DNA from: Paulinella micropora
Taxonomy: Eukaryota; Cercozoa; Imbricatea; Euglyphida; Paulinellidae
Assembly: GCA_019918135.1 (NCBI GenBank)
Contig: WBZZ01003859.1
Location: 40,001-104,000, forward strand
DNA length: 64,000 nt
Reading direction: 5' to 3'
Shown piece after piece: positions 30,815-38,330 of this stretch (its first letter is position 1; each line of letters opens with the position of its first letter). Position numbers and translations under genes: made by a program. The notes below the pieces were generated by a model that did no database searches, was not told the origin of the DNA, and saw nothing but the letters and a program-made list of their open reading frames with translations.

Positions 30815-31805
30815 AACCTGCCGGGTGGCACCGACCGACCAACCGGACTTGTCAGGTGGCACCGGCCGACCAGCCAAACCTGTCGGGTGGCACCGGCCGG
30901 TGGGTCTGGTCTGCCGGGGTGGCACTAGCCAACCCGTCCTATCCTACCGGTGGCACCGGCCGACCAGCCAAACCTGCAGGGTGGCGCCGGCCGGCGGGTC
31001 CTACCCTACCGGTGGCACCGGCGGACCAACCAGACCTGTCGGGTGGCACCGGGCGACCAGCCGAACTTGTCGGGTGGCACCGGACGACCAGCCGAACTTG
31101 TCGGGTGGCACCTGCCGGCGTGGTCCTGTCTGGCCGGTGGCACCACCGACCTATGGGCAGACCTGGTCGGCGGCCGGGTGGGGGGGGGTGCACAATGTTG
31201 GGCGGCGGAAGGGAGGAGGGAGAAGGGAGAGGGGAGAAGGGAGGGGAGGGGAGGGGAAAGACATTGTGCACCACAGGCTGTGGTGCCAGGTGGCTGGTGG
31301 CACCGGTGGCCGGTATCACCCGGTCACGGGTGGCGGCCACCTGCACAACCCCCCTGCCGCCACCGCCCCCTCCCTTCTCCCCTCTCCCTTCTCCCCTCTC
31401 CCTTCTCCCTTCCGTCGCCCAACATTGTGCACCCCCCCCACCCGGCCGCCGACCAGGTCCGCTCACTGGTCTGCGGTGCCACCCGGCAGATCAGACCCGG
31501 CGGCCGGTGCCACCCGATAAAGCAAGACCGGTCGGCCGGTGCCACCGGGCAGACCAGACCCGCCGGCAGGTGCCACCCGACACGTCCGGTCGGTCGGCCG
31601 GTGCCACCTGACAGGTTGGGCTGGCAGGTCGGTGCCACCGGACAGGTTGGGCTGGCAGGCCGGTGCCACCGGACATGTCCGGTCGGTCGGCCGGTGCCAC
31701 CGGACAGGTTGGGCTGGCAGGCCGGTGCGACTGCACGAGCTAGACCGGCCGGGTGGTGCCGCCAGACACGCCTGACAGGTGCCGCTGACGAGGCAGGCGG
31801 CGCCC
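30815..31805. repeat. Large inverted repeat of about 32-bp units with palindromic core
   Basis: The left arm (30815-31160) has about ten imperfect units starting GGTGGCACC. The right arm (31460-31805) has about ten units reading GGTGCCACC, that is, the reverse complement. The inner arms match closely: CCTGGTCGGCGGCCGGG at 31162-31178 pairs with 31441-31457, and TGCACAATGTTG at 31189-31200 pairs with 31420-31431, both placing the centre near 31310. A purine-rich GGGAGAAGGGAG stretch faces its pyrimidine complement. The innermost 100 bp pair poorly. Such structures occur at viral telomere junctions and replication origins. No gene is supported inside. Confidence 0.85.
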
Positions 31806-31933
31806 GTGCGGGGGGCGAACCCTTCCTACTGCAGCCCGGGCTAACCCCAGGGGGGGGGGGGAGGACTCCGCTGACTTTCTGGGCCTTAGCGATATTCGTG
31901 GCCACTCTTTTGCTGGCGGCCGTGCGGAGGTTT

Positions 31934-32266
31934 TCAGGGGGCAGGGCTTTTAATAAGAAAAAGTTTGCGGACGCTGCGGCGGCCCGAGGAGGGCGCGAAG
32001 AGGGCGTTGGCGAGCCGGCACGCCAGGCCCCAGCAGGAGGTCCAGAGTAGCACCACCGCCGCCGCGCTCCACAGCGCCCACGAGGCAGCCCCGCCGCCCG
32101 CGGTCGTAGCCAGGGTGCCGGACAACACGGCCGCACTGGCCGTGGCGCCCAGCTTGGCGCCCAGCGTGGTAGCTACAGCACAGCACCCACACACACAGAC
32201 CAGGTTGGTAACCGAGCACGACCTCGTTTTCCCTGGCCTCTCGCTAGCCTGCCTCTCTGTCCGCAC
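31934..32266 (-). CDS. Predicted small membrane protein
   Basis: This 110-codon frame has Cys-rich hydrophobic segments (NLVCVCGCCAVATTLGAKLG, SWALWSAAAVVLLWTSCWGL) and a basic C-terminal tail (SGRRSVRKLFLIK). Two transmembrane helices are plausible. The frame opens at a GTG, so the start is uncertain. The opposite strand also has a hydrophobic stretch just upstream (LTFWALAIFVATLLLAAVRR, about 31866-31930), so the strand assignment is tentative. Confidence 0.35.
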   Translation of the reverse strand: MRTERQASERPGKTRSCSVTNLVCVCGCCAVATTLGAKLGATASAAVLSGTLATTAGGGAASWALWSAAAVVLLWTSCWGLACRLANALFAPSSGRRSVRKLFLIKSPAP

Positions 32267-32642
32267 CCGTAGCAGTGGCCAGCACCACCGTTAGTAGCGG
32301 CATGGAGGTCTTGGCCTTTCTGCTCTCTTGGTTGCACGCGTTCGGGAGTTTTCTAAGACGCCTTTCCCCTCTCGCCTCCTGCCAGTCTAAGGCGGGCGGG
32401 GGGGGCGCTCTCCCCCCACCCCCGCCACACGCAGGCCGCGCTCTTTCCCCCCCGGCACGTTCCGCCGGCTAGACAAAGGCGCCGGGGGGCGCCGGGGGCA
32501 CGCCCCAGTGGCCCGTGCCCCCGCACGAGGCGGGGAGAGGGGGGGGGGGGGAGAAGAGGGAGGAAGGGGAGAGGCCCCCCCCCCCCCCCCCGCCGGCGGC
32601 CAGACAAAGGCGGTCGGCAGAAGCGTGCTGGGGCAGAGCGGC

Positions 32643-33551
32643 ATGTTCCTTCTGTGGGCCGTCGGGGCCCTGGCCGGCCACTCCGTGCCGAACTGCAGCG
32701 ACGTGGTCCGAGGGGTCGAAAGCAAGCTGTCTGCCCTGAGCCCGGAGCCCGGCCGCGTCCCCTGGCTCCTGCACCAGTTCGCCCCCGGGACGGTGGATCC
32801 CGAGCGCGCGGCGCTGTACTGGGGCACGAGCTTGAGCTGGAGCCGCCTGTACCCGGGCTGGCTGCACGTGGTGTGGAGCCCGCTCCAGCGCGACTGCCTG
32901 GTCCAAGAGCACGAGCGCGAGCTAGCGCTGGAGCCCGCGCAGGCCCCCGACGGCTTCCTGCAGTACTTTATCTTGCTGCGGTACGGCGGCCTGTATGTGG
33001 ACGCGGGGCTGGAAGCGCTGGCTCCTATCCGTGAGCTGCAGGAGGGCTCTGTGCAGGCGCTGTTCTCGCTCGAGACTGAGGCGCTGGTGGCGGCGCGCCC
33101 GGGCGAGGCCATCGTCGTCGAGATCCTGACCGCGCAGCTCACCGAGCTGCGCAGCCGCCCCTCCCGTCCCTGGCAGTCAGTGGACCTGGCCCCCGTCGCG
33201 GCCAGCGCCGCGCACGACGCGCTCGCGGGTTTCCTAGCCGCCCACGAGCTGGGCGCCGAGCCAGGGCCGAAGGAGGACGGCCGGTGGCTACTTTTCGCCA
33301 ATAGCACAGCCGGCGGGCCCCTGTCCACCGTGCGGGTGGCCGTACCGGCGGCCCCCGCGGCGGGGCAGGACAGGTTCGTGTTGCTGGCGCAGGTGCTGTT
33401 CGGCGCCGGGAGCGCCGGCCTGTTGCTGTACCTGTTACTGGCGAAGTGCCGGCCGCGGCGCGGGGTGCCCTTCCAGCGCCTGCCGGACTGTGAGCTCTCG
33501 CACCGGGAGGCCTCGCGGGGCCTGGCCTCAGAAGTACACTATACGGATTAG
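32643..33551 (+). CDS. GT32-like glycosyltransferase with C-terminal membrane anchor
   Basis: The frame is open for 302 codons from ATG 32643. The N-terminus is hydrophobic (MFLLWAVGALAGHSV). PWLLHQFAPG near residue 43 corresponds to the IPKxIHQxW start of the family, and FLQYFILLRYGGLYVDAGLE near residues 107-126 corresponds to the xxRYxxLYxYGGxYxDxD metal-binding motif, with one Asp of DxD replaced (VDAG). A transmembrane helix (VLFGAGSAGLLLYLLLA) lies near residues 250-267, followed by a basic cytosolic tail. Family members transfer sugars in the Golgi; viral ones decorate virion glycoproteins. The altered DxD makes activity uncertain. Heavily Ser/Thr-rich surface proteins in the same island are possible substrates. 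The gene looks whole. Confidence 0.65.
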   Translation: MFLLWAVGALAGHSVPNCSDVVRGVESKLSALSPEPGRVPWLLHQFAPGTVDPERAALYWGTSLSWSRLYPGWLHVVWSPLQRDCLVQEHERELALEPAQAPDGFLQYFILLRYGGLYVDAGLEALAPIRELQEGSVQALFSLETEALVAARPGEAIVVEILTAQLTELRSRPSRPWQSVDLAPVAASAAHDALAGFLAAHELGAEPGPKEDGRWLLFANSTAGGPLSTVRVAVPAAPAAGQDRFVLLAQVLFGAGSAGLLLYLLLAKCRPRRGVPFQRLPDCELSHREASRGLASEVHYTD

Positions 33552-33798
33552 GCGGTCGCGGCAGCCCGGGGCCGCGTGCGCCGCCGGGGGAGAGAAGAGC
33601 GAGGAAAGGACAGGCCGTGCTAAGTAAAAGAAAAAACAGTCTGGTAGCCAGGCCGGGACCGGTTGACCGAACCTGCGGGCTCCTGGGGGAACCCCCCTCC
33701 CCGGACTTTACTCTACTTTAATGCCAGTGCGCGCTAGCCTTTCCTGCCCCCGCCGGGCGTAACGAACCTGTAGCTCCTCCCCCCCCCCCCCCCACGGA

Positions 33799-35563
33799 CT
33801 ACGTCCAGGCCGAGGCCCGGGCCAGGGCCGCCCGCACGCACCCGGCGGTGGCCTGGTCGAGGTTGACCAGCCTGATCTCCTGCAGCGCGGGGCGGCGGTC
33901 CTGGCGGCAGAATTCCGCACAGGTCTCGACGATAATCCGCACGCCCTCCTTCCGGGGAAAGCCTCGAGATCGCCGGCACTGCCAGCCAGCGGAACCCACG
34001 CCGGTCGGCCTGCTCGAGCACGGCTCGCACGGCCTGGGCCAGTCGTCGGCGGTGTTCGTCGGTTAGCGGCTCCCCTGCCCGGACACAAGGGCCCACCACA
34101 TGCAGTATCGCCTCCGCCCGCAGCGTGCCGGCAGTAGTCTCCGCGACCTCGCCCCGCCGCAGCCTACCGCCCTTACGCAGGAGCCAGGCCTGGCTCTCCT
34201 GGTTGATGTCCTCACCTCCCCTTTCTACGAGCGCCCCAGCCACCCCGCCGTTGTGCTTAAGCAGGGGGTTGGCGGGGTTCACGAGCCGGGCCAGCGGGTA
34301 CCAGTCACTCACGCTGCCGTCATTCGGACCCACGGCGTACGTAAGGCCTAGCGCAGAACATAGCGCCTGGTGCACGAACTGCCGGGGGGCGGCGGCCCGC
34401 GGTGTGGGCAGCCAGAAGGTGTCCCCCTGGCGCGACGCGAACGGCACCTCGGCCCCTTCGACGAAGCCCAAGCACAATTTGTCCCGAAGCTCTTGCCGCC
34501 GGACGTCTGTGCTGGGCAGAGAATTCAGGTATTCACTAATGAGCTTCATGTCCTGGCGGCCGCAGAACACGTAGCCGTTCTGCACTCGCAGGAAGCCCTG
34601 CTGGTCCTCTATCCGGTCCTGCAGCTGGCCCCGCAGGTGCTCGCGGACGCCCGAGAGGTTATCCGTCGGGGTGGTGTGGTACTGCCGGTAGAAGAGGGTC
34701 GGCGCGGTGGCCAGCACACAGTCGGGGCCCTGCGTGTGGTCGGAATAGTAGCAGGTGATGCCCCGATCGGGTGCGTGGTCGGGAGAGGGGGCCTCCCGGC
34801 AGTTGAACTGCGACGCGACCTGGAAGACGGCGCCGTGGTGCTGTGGGTCACAATGCTCATTAAAGGCCGAACGAGTCACGCGGTGCGTCACCGACACGGG
34901 CGTGCGCCCCCGGCCTGCCGGCTGCCCGCGGGCCTCCTCGAGCACACTAGCCCTGAGCGCCCCTAGCGCCAGGACCTGGAATTTGCCCGCGGCGAACGTC
35001 TGGGCCGGCCGGCCCGGGGGCGTAAAGTGCAGGTAGGTGTTGTCTGGCTTCGGGAGGACCTGGTACCAGTGCTGGAGGTCGCCGGGCTCAGGTTTCTCAG
35101 AGCCCTGCTTCTTTTCCGCCAAGCCGAACAGCAGTTCAAACCAGCCGTCGCCAGTGGCCGAGGCCCCGTGCTCCGGGCGGTCGCCCCAGCCACTCCTGCG
35201 CTCGCCGGTGGCCGAGGGCCCGTGCTCCGGGCGGTCGCTCAAGCCACTCCTGCGCTCGCCGGTGGCCGAGGACCCGTGCTCCAGGCGGTAGCCCAAGCCC
35301 CAGCTGCGCAGGTACCGCAGGTCCAGCATCATTCGCAGCAGCAGCGTCGGTGACTCGTGCCGACCGGCCAGCGCCCGGGAATTGGACCAAGCGCGCCAGG
35401 AGGGCTCTCGTGGCGTAGGGTACAGCAGGTCCAGGAAGCTGGCCAGGTAAGGAGGCAGCGCGCTCCGGCGCACGGCCTGAGCCTCAGGTGTGTCAGCGTT
35501 AAATGAGAAGCGAGCCGCCCGGTCTTGGCCCAAGGGGACACACCACAGCTCGGCGGTGGGCAT
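33799..35563 (-). pseudogene. Macro-domain protein with FQVASQFN-type N-terminal domain, fossil
   Basis: From ATG 35563: an N-terminal segment, then three near-identical copies of a GERRSGxxDRPEHGxSATG unit (35.15-35.3 kb), then a conserved domain with FQVASQFNCREAPSPD and YYSDHTQGPDCVLATA motifs, and a C-terminal macro domain (VNPANPLLKHNGGVAGAL, a gap, then LHVVGP). Macro domains bind or hydrolyse ADP-ribose; the FQVASQFN domain occurs beside macro domains in protists and bacteria, from memory. Together they suggest removal or sensing of ADP-ribose as an antiviral counter-defence, which is inference. The gene is broken once near its end. Poly-C follows at 33779. Confidence 0.65.
35152..35300 (-). 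repeat. Coding tandem triplication in the macro-domain gene
   Basis: These are three units of about 51 bp (GCCGAGG(C/G)CCCGTGCTCCGG type) encoding SATGERRSGxxDRPEHG. Their near identity indicates recent unit gain. Confidence 0.75.
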
Positions 35564-36015
35564 TTGTTAGACCACGGGGGGAGGCCCAGGCGGCGAAGCA
35601 GGGAGAGGGGAGAGGAGGGGGGAGTCCTCGAGGGGAAGAGAAGGGGGGGGAGCTGCCTCCGACGACCGCGAGCCAGCGCGGGGGTGGGAGGGGGCACGCC
35701 CCCTGTCCGGGGCACCCAGCGGCCCGGGGTCCTCTCAGCGCGTCCGGTGTGTGCCGGGCAAGCCCCTCGTGTTTCTCTGCCCTCGGGACCGCCCCCCTCC
35801 CCGAGTCCGCCCTGGCGGCAAGTCCGCCGGTGCCCTGTGCACGCGGCAGCCGATGCTCGCCCCCTGGGGCACAGAAGCTGTGCAGCCTACTAGGCACCCA
35901 GAGACCACTAGAGGGAAGAGGGAGAGAAGGCGTGCAGCCTGTCGTCGCTGCCCTGCTCTTGCATGCACCCAAAGCTAAACAAGCTAATAAGCGCCGCTGA
36001 TACCGGAGAGTGTAA
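35564..36015. other. Intergenic gap
   Basis: Frames on both strands here are Pro/Gly/Arg-rich. One minus-strand frame (35735-35968) contains a hydrophobic LLSLFPLVVSGCLVGCTAS segment but lacks other support. Nothing is annotated. Confidence 0.45.
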
Positions 36016-36174
36016 GCTAGTCAGACGGACCTAGAAGTTTACTGGGGCCGGTCTGTGCACGGCTGGCATGCCAAGCTTAGTCAGTCATTTAATGAAACCA
36101 AAAATAAGTAGCAGCTGGTTCCGGTAAGCTAGCCCCTACCGACTAACTAACTTCAGCACTGTCCAGGCCGGCGG

Positions 36175-36483
36175 CTAGGCCGAATCGTCCACTTCCGCCT
36201 GCAGCACGGCGTGGATGCGAGCACGGATCCGCGCGATTCCTTGCAGCACTTGTAGGCGTTCGTCGGCGGAGTCGGGAAGGTGGCTGTCGCTGACGCCCGC
36301 GTTGCTCAGCGCTTGCCCCAGGATAGCCCGTACGTAGCCCGGTCCCTCCCTAGGTAGCCCCTGCTGCGCATAGCTCGCATCGACGCTGGGCTTGGCTGAG
36401 TCGCACAGAAAGCGGAAGATTTCCTGGGCGTCAATGAACAGCGTGTCCATGGCGGCAGAGCTTACATTATGTTGTTCAGGCAT
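36175..36483 (-). CDS. Duplicated small gene, left copy
   Basis: This is an open 102-codon frame from ATG 36483 starting MPEQHNVSSAAMDTLFIDAQ and ending in ADERLQVLQGIARIRARIHA plus an acidic tail. It is mostly helical with a conserved SVDASYAQQGLPREGPGYV loop. The family is not recognised. The sister copy at 37079-37376 keeps most residues, so the protein was probably under selection before or after duplication. Genes duplicated in terminal repeats of large DNA viruses often affect host range, which is only an analogy here. Confidence 0.6.
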   Translation of the reverse strand: MPEQHNVSSAAMDTLFIDAQEIFRFLCDSAKPSVDASYAQQGLPREGPGYVRAILGQALSNAGVSDSHLPDSADERLQVLQGIARIRARIHAVLQAEVDDSA

Positions 36484-37078
36484 CGGTACGAGTAGGCCGC
36501 GAGTAGCCGGAGCTAGGTCGTCGTGGGTTGAGAGACGCAGGTCTTGTGAGCCGGTCGGGGTGAGCCTGGCCAGAGCGCGCCCCCCCCCAGCGCGCGCCCA
36601 CCCAGCGCGCGCGTGTGTCCGGCCGGAGCGCTTCGGCCAGCGCGCGCGTGCACGTGTCACGCATGTTCCACCGGCGCGCGCGTGCTTGTGTCACGCGTGT
36701 TCCACTTGCGCGCGCGCCCGTGTCTGGTGTAAGGGGGGGGGGCCCTCTGCCAGAGGCGCCCCCGCGTGCCGGGGCACGCGCGGCCACACGCGTGGGGGGG
36801 GGGGGGGGGAGAAGAGGCGTGCCCCCCCCGTCGGAGGCGCCGGGCGCGCGCCAGACCTGCACTCAAGAGGGGACGCGCTCCCCCCCCCCCCCCCCCCCCC
36901 AGCGCGCGGCACGAAAACGCGTGGCACGAGCACGCTCGTGCTGGTCGGGGCGCGCGTCCACCCAGCGCGCGCTGACCAGGAGTGCGCCGGCAAGGCTCGC
37001 CCCGACCGGCTCACACTATACCTGCGTCTCGCAACCCACGACGACCTAGCTCCTGCTACTCGCGGCCTACTCTTCGCG

Positions 37079-37376
37079 ATGCCTGAGCAACAGAATGTAA
37101 GCTCCGCTGCCGTGAATACGCTGTCCAAGGATCCTCCGCTTTCTGTGCGACTCGGCCAAGCCCAGCGTCGATGCGAGCTATGCGCAGCAGGGGCTGCCCA
37201 GGCAGGGACCGGGCTACGTACGGGCTATCCTGGGGCAAGCGCTGAGGCACGCGGGCGTCAGCGACAGCCACCTTCCCGACTCTGCCGACGAACGCCTACA
37301 AGTGCTGCAAGGAATCGCGCGGATCCGTGCTCGCATCCGCGCCATGCTGCTGGCGGAGGAGGATTATTCGGCCTAG
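37079..37376 (+). pseudogene. Duplicated small gene, right copy, fossil
   Basis: This is the mirror copy of the gene at 36175-36483: MPEQQNVSSAAVNTL at the start and HLPDSADERLQVLQGIARIR near the end, with a variant tail (LLAEEDYSA). It is broken once, while the left copy is open. Differences are scattered substitutions, showing that the two arms have not been homogenised recently. Confidence 0.6.
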
Positions 37377-37532
37377 CCGCCGGCCTGGACAGTGCTAAAG
37401 TTAGTTGTTCGGTAGGGGCTAGCCTACCGCAAACCAGCTGTCACTGTTGGCTTCATTAAATGACTGACTAAGCTTGGCCCGCCAGCCGTGTACCAACCGG
37501 CCCGGTCAACTTCGGCTAGGTCCGCCTGACTA

Positions 37533-37734
37533 GCTGACCCCCCCCCCCCCCCCCGTTCTAGTCCGCCTGACTAGCTGACCCCCCCTGGGTACCGGCGGTG
37601 CGGGTAGCCACGGCGGGCCACGCCGGCACGAGGCCCGTGCCCCCCGCGGGCGCCTCCCCCTTCATCCCCCCTCGCCGGCCGGCCGACCAGGGGGGGGGGG
37701 GGAAGGAGCTCCTCCCTAGGGGACGTTCTCCCCT
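37533..37734. repeat. Poly-C/poly-G spacer with short direct repeat
   Basis: GTCCGCCTGACTAGCTGACC occurs twice (37519 and 37561) around a poly-C run, followed by a poly-G run near 37690. No gene is supported. Confidence 0.6.
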
Positions 37735-38315
37735 GTGCCGTGGGGAGGGGGGCCCGCGTGCGCACGCCCCGGGGCACGGGGGCGCCGCGTGCCGCGCACG
37801 CCCTCCGCCCGCCCCCGCCTGCCCCGGCCCAGAAGCCCAGCTCGCCCGACACGCAGCAGCACCCCGCGAACCCATTCAGCCCGGCGCTATGCACGGTACC
37901 ACGCGCGCCTATACCGTCCTGCACCCCGGCAGCCCCCCGTCCAGCTGGTCTTCGCCGTCGAGGAGAAGCCCGGGGCCCCGCGCGCGGAACTCCGTGACGG
38001 CTGGCGTCGCTTACTGGACTACGTGTGCGACCCCGCCCACTGCTTTCCTGCCCACCCCTGGGCCCAAGAGGCGCTGCCGCTGCTGCGACGCGTGCTCGCC
38101 CAGCCAGACTTCCTGGCGCACTGTGCCGAGCTGGACCGGCAGGAGGAGCAGGCCGCGGGCTACAGCGAGGGCGGGCCCCGGAGGTGCGCCTGCCGCTCCT
38201 GGACGGACCCTGGCGGAAGGGCGACTGGGATAGCCTCCGCGAGGTAGTAGCCGCGCTCAGCGCCGCGACGGACCCTTACCAGCACTTGCAGGCGCAGCAG
38301 GACGCCGCACTGTAG
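37735..38315 (+). pseudogene. Unrecognised gene at the right edge of the island, fossil
   Basis: This plus-strand gene encodes a helical protein (QLVFAVEEKPGAPRAELRDG, LPLLRRVLAQPDFLAHCAEL, GDWDSLREVVAALSAATDPY) and ends ...QAQQDAAL just before (TAG)n and the piggyBac element. It appears broken once. No family is recognised. It is the last gene-like segment before host-type repeats. Confidence 0.45.
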
Positions 38316-38330
38316 TAGTAGTAGTAGTAT

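Larger units (their letters stand above)
36016..37532. repeat. Inverted duplication carrying two gene copies
   Basis: Arms of roughly 550 bp are related as reverse complements. AGCTTAGTCAGTCATTTAAT at 36074 pairs with 37474, and the same sum holds 22 bp further in, placing the centre near 36774. GTGAGCCGGTCGGGG at the inner edge of the left arm also has its complement near 37000. Each arm carries one copy of the same small gene, pointing away from the centre. The inner 400 bp is GCGCGC-rich with poly-G and poly-C runs and pairs only in patches. This looks like a fused pair of terminal inverted repeats, or a local inverted duplication that has since diverged. Confidence 0.85.
4183..38330. other. 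GC-rich virus-like island (endogenous large DNA virus fossil)
   Basis: About 34 kb of very GC-rich DNA with densely packed, apparently intronless genes on both strands lies between AT-leaning repeat DNA. Recognisable parts are an RPB2-like polymerase subunit, an RPB5-like gene, two PKD/BspA-LRR surface proteins, a 2OG-Fe(II) oxygenase, a GT32-like glycosyltransferase, a macro-domain protein, LRR proteins and two large inverted repeats. This set suits nucleocytoplasmic large DNA viruses or a relative. No capsid, DNA polymerase or packaging ATPase was recognised, so the family is open and the island may be partial. Several genes are broken and several look whole. Host-type (TAG)n repeats sit inside it near 10.3 kb, which suggests it has been resident for some time. 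Confidence 0.7.

Noticed and set aside
35499-36000. ORFs of 157-165 codons on both strands
   Set aside because: Composition is low-complexity and no motif or good start is visible; left as intergenic.
4183-38330. Bacterial contamination or bacterial insert
   Set aside because: RPB2/RPB5-like eukaryotic or viral polymerase features, AATAAA signals, no ribosome-binding sites, and shared host repeats inside the block.
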